Origin: Yoonia ponticola
Lineage (GTDB): Bacteria > Pseudomonadota > Alphaproteobacteria > Rhodobacterales > Rhodobacteraceae
DNA length: 64,000 nucleotides
Assembly (NCBI RefSeq): GCF_014199395.1
Contig: NZ_JACIJM010000001.1
Span: 496,001 to 560,000, forward strand
Reading direction: 5' to 3'
In this document: positions 26,343-35,398 of the stretch, piece by piece
How positions within the stretch are numbered: position 1 is the stretch's first letter
Layout: each line of letters begins with the position of its first letter
Program-made: the position numbers and the translations under genes
Notes under the pieces: generated by a model
What the model saw: the letters and a program-made list of their open reading frames with translations, nothing else
Told to the model about the DNA's origin: nothing
Database searches by the model: none

Positions 26343-27033
26343 GCCTATGAAACAGATGGGTAAATGTCGCAGCGCCTAAGATCGGTATGACGAGATTTAC
26401 CAGTGGGATCGACAGCGGCACCGCCATCAGGCACCCCGCCAGCCAGATCTGTCCCTTATGCTGTTTGCGCAATTCTTTCGCGCCTTCGCGCCCCAACCGC
26501 CGCATCGCAGCAATCTGGAAATATTCACGCCCTAAAAGATAGCCGTTCAGACCGTAAAAGATCGCAAATGACATGAACGGCAGCATCGCATAGATGAACA
26601 ACGCGAGAATATTCGCGCCAATCAGCACGCCAAGGAACAGCACCGTGTCGCGAACGCCGTCAATAAATGGCACGCGTGGCACCGGTTTGAGGCGCGGATA
26701 GTGTTTATCTTCAACCGCTTGGGCGACGTCGTCAAGAAATAGAGATGTGATTGCCGACGCCACCGGAACCATGAGGAATATCGACAGGATCATCATGATC
26801 CCAAGCGACCCCCAACCGAGCAAATCCCCGACCCACGTGACCGGCCCGTCAATGCCCGGAATGTCGATGCCTTCGCCGGTTGTTGCCTCGATAAACCACA
26901 AGATCAACGCGTATGCGCCGACTAGCAGCGCAATTGTCAGCCCAATCCCCAGCCAGAGAACCCGTCGAAAACGTGGATCGGGAAGCTGGGCGAGCGCTTT
27001 CAAAAAGTCAGTAAAAATCACGATGAAACCCAT
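26329..27033 (-). CDS. EI24/CysZ-like membrane protein
   Basis: A 234-residue integral membrane protein of the EI24 family, to which the E. coli sulfate channel CysZ belongs. It has hydrophobic segments near residues 28-48, 75-100, 135-165 and 200-225, and the typical C-terminal region FYGLNGYLLGREYFQIAAMR followed by MAVPLSIPLVNLVIPILGAA. Sulfate transport is possible, but no sulfur genes adjoin it. It overlaps the upstream nitroreductase by 16 bp (same strand) and the DUF1467 gene by 14 bp (convergent). Confidence 0.8.
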   Translation of the reverse strand: MGFIVIFTDFLKALAQLPDPRFRRVLWLGIGLTIALLVGAYALILWFIEATTGEGIDIPGIDGPVTWVGDLLGWGSLGIMMILSIFLMVPVASAITSLFLDDVAQAVEDKHYPRLKPVPRVPFIDGVRDTVLFLGVLIGANILALFIYAMLPFMSFAIFYGLNGYLLGREYFQIAAMRRLGREGAKELRKQHKGQIWLAGCLMAVPLSIPLVNLVIPILGAATFTHLFHRLNQR

Positions 27034-27596
27034 GTCGTTATAGCGTCAAGATCGGGGCGGGGGCGCTCGGGAGGCGCGGACGTTTCGGTCCCGATATGGA
27101 TGAAACCGGCGACGGATTCGTCTGCGGCGAGGCCCAGCCCTTGAGTGATGAATGCCTTGTCGTGTGACGCCCAACCGGACAGCCAATTCGCGCCCCAACC
27201 CGATGCTAGCGCGGCATTCAGCAGGGATAGGCAAACGGCACCTGCGGAATAAATCTGCTCAATCTCAGGGATTTTTGGCGATGGTTTCGGGCAGTGGATG
27301 ACTGCCACAGCGAGGTCGGAATTGGCGTATTGGTTAACCGCTTTGGTGATAGTTTCGTCATCGTGACCAAGGGCCGCACCACGACTAGCCACCAGCAGCG
27401 ACAATCGCAAAAGTGCGTTTTTTTCCAACACGATAAAGCGCCAAGGTTCCAGTTTCCCATGGTCAGGAGTACGCGCCGCTGCGGTCAAGATCACGCTTAG
27501 CGCGTCACGGTCTGGCACCGGACCTGTTAAGGTTTTCGCGGGCCGCGATCTACGTGTCAAAAGAAAGTCGAGGGCGGCGGGATTAGGCGTAGGCAT
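27018..27596 (-). CDS. Nitroreductase family flavoprotein
   Basis: A 192-residue FMN-dependent NAD(P)H nitroreductase of the YdjA type: LDFLLTRRSRPAKTLTGPVP at the N-terminus with the FMN phosphate-binding Arg-Arg-Ser, AARTPDHGKLEPWRFIVL, and GWGANWLSGWASHD in the C-terminal half. The physiological substrate is unknown. I chose the second ATG (27596) because the family begins near LDFLLTRRS; the first ATG at 27611 adds five residues. Its stop overlaps the CysZ-like gene, so the two are translationally coupled. Confidence 0.85.
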   Translation of the reverse strand: MPTPNPAALDFLLTRRSRPAKTLTGPVPDRDALSVILTAAARTPDHGKLEPWRFIVLEKNALLRLSLLVASRGAALGHDDETITKAVNQYANSDLAVAVIHCPKPSPKIPEIEQIYSAGAVCLSLLNAALASGWGANWLSGWASHDKAFITQGLGLAADESVAGFIHIGTETSAPPERPRPDLDAITTWVSS

Positions 27597-27630
27597 TCGG
27601 GTTCCGATCATCGTTTGGCGTATTATAGTG

Positions 27631-28731
27631 CTAAGTCAGCGCCTGCACCATATCCGTGATAATCCTGTCCAAATAAGCGTCAAACCGGGCATCCGGTTGC
27701 CGTTTTATCCAAGTTTCCCCGTAGGGATCGGGGGCGTGGATGGCACTGCCCGACATTTCGGCCAACACGGCATGACCACAAAATGGGACGTAGGTTTCGG
27801 AATAGCCGCCCTCGTGAACCATCAACAATTTGCCCCCACAAATATCGCGGGTCAGGTCCATCACGCGGGCGGTCATCGCCTGAAACGTACCTTGATGGGC
27901 CATGGTGCGGGATAACGGATCAGTCGCGGCGGCGTCAAAACCGCAGGCAATAATCAACACATCGGGGGCGAAATCGCGGATTGCGGGCAGGGCGAGACGG
28001 TCCATCGCATTCAAATATCCGGTATGACCTGTACCGGGAGGCAGCGGAATATTCAGGTTCGCGCCCAAGCCGTCGCCCTTACCGCGATGCGCAAAATCGC
28101 CAGTATCCAACGGGTAATTCCGCTCTTGATGCAGCGATACGGTTAGAACATCGGCGCGGTCATAGAAAATCGCTTCAGTTCCGTTGCCGTGATGAACATC
28201 CCAATCCAGCACGGCAAACCGTTTGGCAAGGCCAGCAGCCCGCGCTGCTTCAATCGCGATCGCGATATTGGCGAGCAAACAGAACCCGTTGGGAAAATCG
28301 GGCAAGCAATGATGACCAGGCGGACGGGACAATGCATAGGCATTATCCACGACACCCGTTAACACATCACTAAGAGCGGTTTTGGCAAGGCCCGCCGAAA
28401 GTGCTGCAATCTCGAACCCACCTTGCCCAAATGGGGTGCGTAAGCCGATCTCACCACCGCCTGCATCCGACATCTCTTTGAATTTGCTGAGGTAGTTCTG
28501 CGGATGCACACGTCGTAGATCATCCATCGTCGCGGGATCAGCGCCGCGCATATCAAGCTCACGCGCTAGTCCTGTCACCTCGATCAGGTTCTTCAGCCGC
28601 CGTTTTGTTTCGGGACTTTCCGGCAACCCGCCATCCAGCGGTTGCACCAGCCCACCGACGGGCAAGGTGCCTGCATAATTGCCGCCGCCGTGCCAAAAAC
28701 AACGCTCATCCCAATAGAACCCTGTCGTCAT
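27631..28731 (-). CDS. Histone deacetylase-family amidohydrolase (class II-like)
   Basis: A 366-residue zinc amidohydrolase of the HDAC/acetylpolyamine amidohydrolase superfamily. The catalytic His pair is in SRPPGHHCLPD, zinc ligands are in VLDWDVHHGNGTE (Asp, His) and GFDAAATDPL (Asp), and the transition-state Tyr is in HEGGYSE. The arrangement resembles class II HDAC-like bacterial enzymes, probably deacetylating polyamines or other acetylated amines. The ATG at 28731 follows AAAGGCGG. A second member of the superfamily lies at 57.16 kb. Confidence 0.9.
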   Translation of the reverse strand: MTTGFYWDERCFWHGGGNYAGTLPVGGLVQPLDGGLPESPETKRRLKNLIEVTGLARELDMRGADPATMDDLRRVHPQNYLSKFKEMSDAGGGEIGLRTPFGQGGFEIAALSAGLAKTALSDVLTGVVDNAYALSRPPGHHCLPDFPNGFCLLANIAIAIEAARAAGLAKRFAVLDWDVHHGNGTEAIFYDRADVLTVSLHQERNYPLDTGDFAHRGKGDGLGANLNIPLPPGTGHTGYLNAMDRLALPAIRDFAPDVLIIACGFDAAATDPLSRTMAHQGTFQAMTARVMDLTRDICGGKLLMVHEGGYSETYVPFCGHAVLAEMSGSAIHAPDPYGETWIKRQPDARFDAYLDRIITDMVQALT

Positions 28732-28803
28732 GTGGTGCCGCCTTTCGTTTCTTTGAAGCGTCAAAACCCTCTCCGAAGGGGTCTGTAGATCAAATCATCA
28801 AAA

Positions 28804-29043
28804 TCAGTCGTTATCAGGCCTAATGCGGTAAACACCTTCCGGCAGGTCCAACGCGGCCCCCAAATCCCGCACTTGTTCCAAGGACAGTGTGATCTTCATG
28901 GCCTGTTCGGTGCGAGGATCAAATTGAGTGACGGTGATGCAATCCTCAAATGCGTTCAGGATCACGTCTTCGTTCAGCGGGGCCTGCCCTTCGTCAACAA
29001 GGGTGATCACAGAGCAGTCAAATGTGTGTTCGATTGTAAACAT
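28804..29043 (-). CDS. Small conserved hypothetical protein
   Basis: A 79-residue acidic protein starting MFTIEHTFDCSVITLVDEG. It has no signal peptide or membrane segment. I recognise no family. It is on the same strand as, and 72 bp upstream of, the HDAC-like gene, which suggests co-transcription. The ribosome site is weak; an upstream in-frame ATG at 29097 would extend it by 18 residues. Confidence 0.6.
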   Translation of the reverse strand: MFTIEHTFDCSVITLVDEGQAPLNEDVILNAFEDCITVTQFDPRTEQAMKITLSLEQVRDLGAALDLPEGVYRIRPDND

Positions 29044-29227
29044 AATCAGAAGCTTAGCCGTAAAAACGCAGTTTGCAAGCGGTGCGCTAGCTTGCATGGC
29101 AACAGAATGCCAATCACGTGAACTGCGTGCGGCGAGGGCTGGTCGTACCTTGTGAACCTGCTAGAATAGAGGTTGTTCATGAATTTCGGGCAATAACCGA
29201 GGTGATAAAAAAGGGACATTTACCACG

Positions 29228-29974
29228 ATGGCACGGCACCTTTCGTTACTTTTGTGTTGCTTGCTTGGCGCATGTGCAATGCCCGCGAGCCGTGGCTCGG
29301 ATGGGGATGTAATCTCAAAAGTCCCGGCGACGGCGCCCGAGCCAACGCCCGCTTCTGGAACGACTCGCGATATCGCGTACCAAGCGATCGATAGTTTTGT
29401 ACAGGTTGTGCAAACTGTTGAACCGATTGCCGAATCCGAATGTCGCGCGCGCGCGCCCAATGCGAATTGTGATTTCCGTATTGTCGTCGATGATAGGGTT
29501 GGTCTGCCGCCAAATGCGTATCAGACATTAGATGACGCTGGTCGCCCGATCATTGCGTTCACGATTCCGCTGATTGTAGAGGTTCGTAACCGCGATGAAA
29601 TGGCGTTCATTCTAGCACACGAGGCCGCACATCACATCGAAGGCCATTTGATGCGGCAACGCCAAAATGCTGATGTGGGGGCTGCTGTTTTTGGTCAATT
29701 GGCGGGCGTCATTGGTGGCTCAAATCCTGAAGCGATTCTTGCCGCACAGGAGTTTGGTGCAGCCCTGGGCGCGCGCACATATTCCAAAGATTTTGAATTG
29801 GAAGCGGATGCGTTGGGCACGATTATTGCGGCAACGGCGGGTTATAATCCGTTGCGGGGTGCTGACTTCTTTTTCCGTATTCCTGATCCGGGCAATAGCT
29901 TTTTGGGAACCCACCCTGCCAATGCTGATCGGGTTGCGACTGTGCAACGCACTGCAGCGCGGTTTGGCTACTAA
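29228..29974 (+). CDS. M48-family metallopeptidase lipoprotein
   Basis: A 248-residue zinc metallopeptidase with a lipoprotein signal (LLLCCLLGAC, lipidated Cys near residue 16). The zinc site HEAAHH (HExxH) lies near residue 137 and the third ligand Glu in FELEADALGT. Its make-up resembles BepA/YfgC- or LoiP-like outer-membrane or periplasmic proteases concerned with envelope quality control. It shares a 4-bp stop overlap (CTAA) with the convergent downstream gene. Confidence 0.88.
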   Translation: MARHLSLLLCCLLGACAMPASRGSDGDVISKVPATAPEPTPASGTTRDIAYQAIDSFVQVVQTVEPIAESECRARAPNANCDFRIVVDDRVGLPPNAYQTLDDAGRPIIAFTIPLIVEVRNRDEMAFILAHEAAHHIEGHLMRQRQNADVGAAVFGQLAGVIGGSNPEAILAAQEFGAALGARTYSKDFELEADALGTIIAATAGYNPLRGADFFFRIPDPGNSFLGTHPANADRVATVQRTAARFGY

Positions 29975-30267
29975 GCCCTTGAATTTCGCGTGAAAAAGTG
30001 TGCCGTGCGTTTGCGCAATCTGATCACAATCGCAATTGATGAAATGACGATCCAAAAGATTTGGATCAAGGCAGCTGCAAGGTTAAAGGCGCTCATCAAT
30101 CCGATCAAAACCATCGTCGCGGCAAGGCCATTCACAATAAAATAACGGGCCTGATGTGACTGCACCCGTTGCAGGGTCAGCAGCCCATAATTCAAAACAT
30201 AAAGACCGAAGCCCGCGACACCAATGGCGTCGAGAACTTCGGTTGGGACAGTGCTTAAAATCGTCAT
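29971..30267 (-). CDS. CBU_0592-like small membrane protein
   Basis: A 98-residue protein with three hydrophobic segments (VLDAIGVAGFGLYVLNYGLL, FIVNGLAATMVLIGLMSAF, ALIQIFWIVISSIAIVI) and a basic C-terminus. It resembles the CBU_0592 family of uncharacterised inner-membrane proteins. The ATG at 30267 starts at the conserved part. Function unknown. The stop codon overlaps that of the convergent M48 gene. Confidence 0.65.
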   Translation of the reverse strand: MTILSTVPTEVLDAIGVAGFGLYVLNYGLLTLQRVQSHQARYFIVNGLAATMVLIGLMSAFNLAAALIQIFWIVISSIAIVIRLRKRTAHFFTRNSRA

Positions 30268-30443
30268 CGCTCTATGCGTCCTCTTGAAAAAGGCACCGTG
30301 AACAGGGAAGCAAACAACCCTCGGGGAGGTGTTCACGATGCGATAAGAACACCATAAAAATACCAGAGCTTTACGTCAGGTCAGGCTATCCAGACCTTTG
30401 CTTAATTTCGGGGTAAGGTTTCCGTGCCTTGCGCGTTCGGCGA

Positions 30444-31079
30444 TCAGGTAACAGTCAGTGTTGCTATTAAAATCGCGGCCCAAAAACACGCAGATGCCGC
30501 TACTACGAAACCATGCCAGACCGCTGTAGTGAATTTTTTCTCACTCGCGTAGAATACAACACCGATGGTGTAGGTTAGTCCGCCGACCGCAATGAGTGCG
30601 ATCACTGATCGGGGAAAAACCGGCCAAATCGACCAGATCAACCCGATACTGAGCCAACCCATAATAAGGTAAAGCGCGGGCCCGTAACGGCCGGGTGTTT
30701 GCCAGAAAAATAGTTTTAGCGTCATACCGATCAGACCGAGTATCCAGACGATGCCGAGGATGGCATAGGCAAGTGGTGTATCGACCATGACGACAAGCGG
30801 CGTATAAGTGCCTGCAATCATAAGGTAAATCGCGGCGTGATCGATGCGTCGTAGGGTGGGGCGGATGTCGGGCCAAGGCGTCATATGGTAAAACGCAGAT
30901 GCGACAAAAGTCGAAGTAAGCGCCACGCCGTATACTGCCAAAGCAGCCATTTGCCCCGCTGATGCGGTTTCAAAAGTCAGCAGTATCAACAGGATAGCAC
31001 CTGTTAAGGACCCGATAACCCCAACCGCGTGCATGCTGCCGTCGGCGATGCGTTCTGATTTGGCGTCGGTAGGATACAT
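30444..31079 (-). CDS. Hemolysin III family (PAQR-like) membrane protein
   Basis: A 211-residue seven-helix membrane protein of the HlyIII/YqfA family, related to eukaryotic PAQR receptors. The family's conserved Ser/His/Asp metal-site residues appear in ASAFYHMTPWP, RRIDHAAIYLMIAG and the C-terminal WHGFVVAAS. The cellular role is unclear; membrane fluidity or ceramidase-like activity has been proposed for relatives. The haemolysin name does not imply toxicity. Confidence 0.88.
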   Translation of the reverse strand: MYPTDAKSERIADGSMHAVGVIGSLTGAILLILLTFETASAGQMAALAVYGVALTSTFVASAFYHMTPWPDIRPTLRRIDHAAIYLMIAGTYTPLVVMVDTPLAYAILGIVWILGLIGMTLKLFFWQTPGRYGPALYLIMGWLSIGLIWSIWPVFPRSVIALIAVGGLTYTIGVVFYASEKKFTTAVWHGFVVAASACFWAAILIATLTVT

Positions 31080-31082
31080 AGT

Positions 31083-31504
31083 GGCCTTTTTTTAATAGTC
31101 GAAAGTGGCGCGACAGCGCTGTTTGTGCGGTGCATATAGAAGAGGGGCTGCTAGGTGGTCGTATAAATCGTCGTAGTCAATTTGATTATTGGTGGTCTTA
31201 ACGTGCGAATTAGTCATCTATAACGCGCGATTTCTGACCAAATGATTAAGAACGTAGGCATTCCGCCAATTATTTTTCCTATTGTGGTTAACGTGCAAGC
31301 GTCGCGCGGCGTTATCAGTGTCGATGCCCCACGTGTCTGCGGCATCTGACAGCCTTCCGCACTGCAGCGGCCGCTGATTTTCTGGACAATCCTATCGTAG
31401 TGCTTGATTTCAAACGAACAAATCGGGCATTCCGTCGTTATGCAAGGTTTTCATCAGACTGCTAAAAGTAGGCGTTTGGATACTGCAAACTAAGGGGGTG
31501 CGAC
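31083..31504. other. 422-bp intergenic region without recognisable gene
   Basis: This is one of the longest gene-free stretches in the window. It is relatively AT-rich, with no reading frame of interest, no tRNA-like fold and no clear terminator or promoter pair. A near-match to a PhaR box (CCGCACTGCAG at 31357) occurs but is not convincing. AAGGGGG at 31492-31498 is probably the ribosome site of the next gene. Confidence 0.5.
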
Positions 31505-31858
31505 ATCAGGATAATTGAAAATGCGCTAACAGATCGCGGGTCGAAATACGCGGTGTCCGGTGGTATTGTTGCGACAGGCGACGAGGCGAAGGCGTTTGTT
31601 AAGGCACTATGCCGAAAGAAAAAATTCGCAAAAGCCACGCATAACACCTGGGCCGTTGTACTGCCTGATGGGACGCCCGTTAAGAATGATGACGGGGAAA
31701 GCGGCGCGGGGATTGTGATCCTGCGTATGCTGGAACGCGAAGGGCTGACGGGCCATATAATCGTTGTAACGCGGTGGTTTGGCGGCACGAAGCTGGGCGG
31801 TGATCGCTTCAGGCGCGTGCAGGATGCTGTGCGTATTTATCTCGACGATATTGGTTAA
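31505..31858 (+). CDS. YigZ/IMPACT-family protein with apparent non-canonical start
   Basis: A UPF0029/IMPACT N-terminal-domain protein: HNTWAVVLPDG, NDDGESGAG and VVTRWFGGTKLGGDRFRRVQ are diagnostic. The conserved N-terminus (RIIENALTDRGSKYAVSGG) is encoded in frame from 31508, but no ATG, GTG or TTG occurs between the upstream in-frame stop (31469) and a GTG at 31553 that would cut off 16 conserved residues. AAGGGGG ends six bases before an ATC codon at 31505, exactly where ATG is expected, so I annotate from there (117 residues). Either a rare ATC start, a start-codon mutation or a sequence error explains this. Confidence 0.7.
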   Translation: MRIIENALTDRGSKYAVSGGIVATGDEAKAFVKALCRKKKFAKATHNTWAVVLPDGTPVKNDDGESGAGIVILRMLEREGLTGHIIVVTRWFGGTKLGGDRFRRVQDAVRIYLDDIG

Positions 31859-31996
31859 GCTTTCGCGAGGATGGCCTAGCTTTGGGCTGTGACTCACGTG
31901 CACAGGGCGTGCACAACGCGTATGACTTTGGGTTTCGTTTGTGGCGTTAACCAATGTCTTGGTGAGGAAGAGGTACGCGCGATCCGCGACACATTT

Positions 31997-32311
31997 TTAC
32001 CGGAGAGTTGGTTCGATCCGCCCACCAACATTGGGAATATTTTGTGGGTTTTTAACTAAATCGGTAGGCTTCTCTAAAATAAACAAAAATCCGGTCGAAA
32101 TCGTCCAAAGTCCGAGCGTTAGGACGAGAATAACGAACCGTAGAAGAATGAGCGCCAAGTTGGGATTATAAGGGATAACTTCAGCGACGTTCCAGCCGTC
32201 ACGGTTGTGAACTTGGACAACTGACTCTATTTTGCCGCGCGAACTTCCCAACACGAGCCCTAATAGCCCGCCGGAAAAATTTACGCGGACGACTTTGTTC
32301 ATTTTATACAT
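31997..32311 (-). CDS. Hypothetical membrane protein
   Basis: A 104-residue protein with a polar N-terminal half (VNFSGGLLGLVLGSSRGKIE, then HNRDGWNVAEV) and one long hydrophobic segment (LALILLRFVILVLTLGLWTI) near residues 52-80. It is not assigned to a known family. The ATG follows TAAGAG weakly. It is isolated between YigZ (+) and rimO (-), and its region is more AT-rich than its neighbours, which could mean recent acquisition. Confidence 0.55.
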   Translation of the reverse strand: MYKMNKVVRVNFSGGLLGLVLGSSRGKIESVVQVHNRDGWNVAEVIPYNPNLALILLRFVILVLTLGLWTISTGFLFILEKPTDLVKNPQNIPNVGGRIEPTLR

Positions 32312-32385
32312 TTGTTATCTCTTAGGATATATGAGGGTGCTCATACAATTTCGGCAACGCGGAAAACCGGCGACTTATCGGAGAT

Positions 32386-33774
32386 TTATTGCAAGCTACC
32401 CCACAAATCATATTCCCCAGCCTCTTCGACTTTGACCTTCACGACGTCACCGACGCTCAATCCTTCGAACCCTTCGTCGATGAATAGGTTGCCGTCGATT
32501 TCTGGCGCGTCGGCCCATGTGCGGCAGGTGGCGGCCTCATCGTCGATTTCGTCAACGATGACTTCTAAGGTGCGTCCGACTTTCGCTTCGAGCTTGGCTT
32601 CAGAGATGGCCTGCGCGCGGGCCATGAAGCGGTTCCAGCGGTCTTGTTTGACCTCGGCTGGCACGTGATCGGGTAGCGCGTTGGATCGTGCGCCGGCGAC
32701 GTTTTCGTATTGGAAGCAACCGACGCGGTCGAGTTGGGCTTCGTCGAGCCAATCGAGCAAGTGTTCGAACTCGGCTTCGGTCTCACCTGGGTAGCCGACG
32801 ATGAAGGTGGAGCGCAGGGTAATGTCGGGACATTGAGCCCGCCAAGCGCCGATTTCATCAAGCGTTTTGGCCCCGGCGGCGGGCCGCGCCATGCGGCGTA
32901 ATACGTCGGGGTGGCTGTGCTGAAACGGAATGTCGAGATAGGGCAGCACGCCGTTCGACGGGTCCGCCATGAGCGGAATCAGGTCGCGCACATGGGGGTA
33001 GGGGTAGACGTAATGCAAACGGACCCACGCGCCGAGCTGACCCAATTCTCGCGTAAGATCAAGGATATGGCTGCGGACTTCGCCGTCTTTCCACGCGTTT
33101 ACGTCATATTTACGATCAAGCCCGTAAGCTGAGGTATCTTGAGAAATCACAAGGAGTTCTTTGACACCTGCATCGACCAATTTTTCCGCTTCGCGCAGCA
33201 CCGCGTGTGCGGGGCGTGACGCGAGTTTGCCGCGCATGTCGGGGATGATGCAGAACTTACATTTATGGTTACAGCCCTCGGAAATCTTGAGGTAGCTGTA
33301 GTGACGCGGCGTGAGCGACACGCCTGACGCAGGTAGAAGGTCGATGAATGGATCGGGGGCAGGCGGCACGTTGGCGTGGACTGCGTCGAGAACCTGTTCG
33401 TATTGGTGTGGTCCCGTGACGGCCAAAATCTGCGGGTGGTGTTCGCGGATGTAGTCGGGTTCCGCGCCTAGGCAGCCTGTGACAATGACTTTGCCGTTTT
33501 CTTTCAGGGCTTCACCGATGGCGTCGAGCGATTCCGCTTTGGCGGAATCGAGAAAGCCGCAGGTGTTGACGATGACCGCTTCAGCGCCCGCGTAATCGGG
33601 CGAGATTGCGTAACCTTCGGCCCGAAGGCGCGTGAGAATGCGTTCGCTATCGACCAATGCCTTTGGGCAGCCAAGGGACACCATGCCGATGGTGGACTGA
33701 TTGTCGCGTTTTGGCTCCGTGAACGTTGCACGGGGGGCGAGGTCGGGGCGAAGGCTTGGCGGATTCTGGGACAT
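32386..33774 (-). CDS. rimO: Ribosomal protein S12 methylthiotransferase
   Basis: Radical-SAM enzyme that methylthiolates the conserved aspartate of ribosomal protein S12. The 462-residue protein has the N-terminal UPF0004 domain ([17 protein letters not shown], three cysteines for the auxiliary cluster), the radical-SAM C-x3-C-x2-C in [14 protein letters not shown], and a C-terminal TRAM domain (residues about 395-460). [10 protein letters not shown] separates RimO from MiaB, which reads GCQMN. It stands alone on its strand. Confidence 0.96.
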   Translation of the reverse strand: MSQNPPSLRPDLAPRATFTEPKRDNQSTIGMVSLGCPKALVDSERILTRLRAEGYAISPDYAGAEAVIVNTCGFLDSAKAESLDAIGEALKENGKVIVTGCLGAEPDYIREHHPQILAVTGPHQYEQVLDAVHANVPPAPDPFIDLLPASGVSLTPRHYSYLKISEGCNHKCKFCIIPDMRGKLASRPAHAVLREAEKLVDAGVKELLVISQDTSAYGLDRKYDVNAWKDGEVRSHILDLTRELGQLGAWVRLHYVYPYPHVRDLIPLMADPSNGVLPYLDIPFQHSHPDVLRRMARPAAGAKTLDEIGAWRAQCPDITLRSTFIVGYPGETEAEFEHLLDWLDEAQLDRVGCFQYENVAGARSNALPDHVPAEVKQDRWNRFMARAQAISEAKLEAKVGRTLEVIVDEIDDEAATCRTWADAPEIDGNLFIDEGFEGLSVGDVVKVKVEEAGEYDLWGSLQ

Positions 33775-33957
33775 TTGTGGGGTTTAGCGGGTTGCTGTGC
33801 CCGTGGGAAGCCCGCTTGCGATTGGTGCTCTCACGTCGTTTGGGTTAAGTTGGTTGCGCGCGATGCTGTCGGTCGTGGTTGGGCGTAGCGAAAGCCGTTT
33901 TAGGCGTCATCTGGCCCACATAGCGATGGATCAGCGAATTTGATGGAGAGACGTGGG

Positions 33958-34599
33958 ATGGACGCGGATTTTTGGCACGATAGGTGGGCGAAACAACAAA
34001 TTGGATTTCATCAGACGGATGGGAACGACCTATTGCAACGCCATTTTTTAGCGTTGAACCTTGCGGCTGATGCCCGGGTGTTTGTGCCGCTTTGCGGTAA
34101 ATCGCGTGACATTGCTTGGCTGCTGGCGCGGGGCTGTCGCGTTGTCGGCATAGAGTTGTCAGAGATCGCGGTGCAGCAGCTGTTTGATGAGATGGCCGTG
34201 GTGCCTGTGGTATCGCAGATCGGGCCGTTGACGCTGTATGCTGCCGATGGAGTGGACATCTATGTGGGCGATGTGTTCGCGTTGACTGCTAAGGTGCTCG
34301 GGCAGGTTGATGCTGTATTTGATCGGGCTGCGCTGGTTGCGTTGCCGGCTGAGTTGCGGTCGCGATACGCGGCGCATCTGGTGGCGATCACCGATTCTGC
34401 GACCCAGCTCGTTGTGACATTTACATATGATCAGACGCAGATGTCTGGCCCGCCGTTTTCGATTTCTGAGCGCATGATCAAGGACTTATATGCGGGGTCA
34501 TATGATTTACATGACCTGCAGACCCAAGATGTGCCGGGCGGATTTAAGGGTAAAATTCCTGCGACAGAAACCGCATGGTTCTTGCAGGCGGCTTCTTAG
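33958..34599 (+). CDS. tpm: Thiopurine S-methyltransferase family protein
   Basis: A 213-residue SAM-dependent methyltransferase of the TPMT family: FWHDRWAKQQIGFHQ at the N-terminus, RVFVPLCGKSRDIAWLL (SAM-binding motif I), VVGIELSEIAVQQ, and DAVFDRAALVALP. Bacterial members methylate selenium or tellurium compounds and thiopurines. The ATG at 33958 follows GGAGAG; an earlier start would include that site. A bidirectional terminator follows. Confidence 0.93.
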   Translation: MDADFWHDRWAKQQIGFHQTDGNDLLQRHFLALNLAADARVFVPLCGKSRDIAWLLARGCRVVGIELSEIAVQQLFDEMAVVPVVSQIGPLTLYAADGVDIYVGDVFALTAKVLGQVDAVFDRAALVALPAELRSRYAAHLVAITDSATQLVVTFTYDQTQMSGPPFSISERMIKDLYAGSYDLHDLQTQDVPGGFKGKIPATETAWFLQAAS

Positions 34600-34619
34600 A
34601 CCCAGCATTTAGCCAACAA

Positions 34620-34647
34620 AAAAGGCGGCGCTAATGCACCGCCTTTT
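34620..34647. terminator. Bidirectional terminator between tpm and gcrA
   Basis: AAAAGGCGG pairs with CCGCCTTTT around a 10-nt loop, with A and T runs on both sides, between two convergent genes. Confidence 0.85.
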
Positions 34648-34668
34648 GAATGTCGACCCAAAGGGCAA

Positions 34669-35271
34669 TTACCGGCGGCGGTCGCGGCGGCTGCTCATGG
34701 GTTGGAACGCGACCCCGACGTGGGCTTCGCAGTAAGGTTTTCCTGACTGCACGGGCAAACCGCAGAACCAGAAGTCTGGCGTTGCCGGATCGCCGACAGG
34801 CCATTTGCAGGTTTTTTCGGTCAATTCCATCAGGCTGATCTTTTTGGCCGTCTTTTCGACCTCGTTCACCTTTGCCAATGCTTCGGGCGAAATTTCGTTC
34901 GCAGAAGGTTGTGGCGGCAGCGGCTGACCCGCTGGAATGATCGCACGACGCGCAGCGGAAATCGGGATGCCGTTTTCGTCCAGCAACACTTCTTCCTTGA
35001 TCGCAGGCACGGATGCCTTGACCGGCGCCTTCGGCTTGATCGCGGCTTTGGTTTCCATTTTGGGCGCTGAAGGGGCTACTTTTTCCTTGGCCGCCGGTTT
35101 GGCGGGCGCGGACGCACCGGACCCTGCACGGTTGGACAAGCCCAGCCGATGCACTTTACCGATCACAGCATTGCGCGTGACCCCGCCAAGTTCCTTGGCA
35201 ATCTGGCTGGCCGACTGGCCTTCGCCCCACATCTTTTTGAGCGTCTCGACGCGCTCGTCTGTCCAGGACAT
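34669..35271 (-). CDS. gcrA: GcrA cell-cycle regulator
   Basis: Alphaproteobacterial sigma-70 cofactor that activates genes with CcrM-methylated GANTC promoters. The N-terminal DNA-binding region MSWTDERVETLKKMWGEGQS plus ELGGVTRNAVIGKVHRLGLS is diagnostic. The C-terminal sigma-interaction domain CKWPVGDPATPDFWFCGL with PYCEAHVG is intact. Between them lies a Lys/Ala/Pro linker (residues about 50-90). Length 200 residues. It is divergent from the ABC-2 permease with a 127-bp spacer in which I see no GANTC site. Confidence 0.95.
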   Translation of the reverse strand: MSWTDERVETLKKMWGEGQSASQIAKELGGVTRNAVIGKVHRLGLSNRAGSGASAPAKPAAKEKVAPSAPKMETKAAIKPKAPVKASVPAIKEEVLLDENGIPISAARRAIIPAGQPLPPQPSANEISPEALAKVNEVEKTAKKISLMELTEKTCKWPVGDPATPDFWFCGLPVQSGKPYCEAHVGVAFQPMSSRRDRRR

Positions 35272-35398
35272 GCAATTTCCTTATGTCAAATGACCAAATG
35301 TGAAGACATCGGGCCTTGTCACTTCGCTTGATCCCCTATTCTAAGCATTGCAAGCGGGGATGTGAAGCGCATCCGCCGAAATGAAGTGAGGTATCGCA

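Noticed and set aside
31357..31367. PhaR-like box CCGCACTGCAG
   Set aside because: One defined base differs from CTGC-N3-GCAG and it is far from any PHA gene; likely chance.
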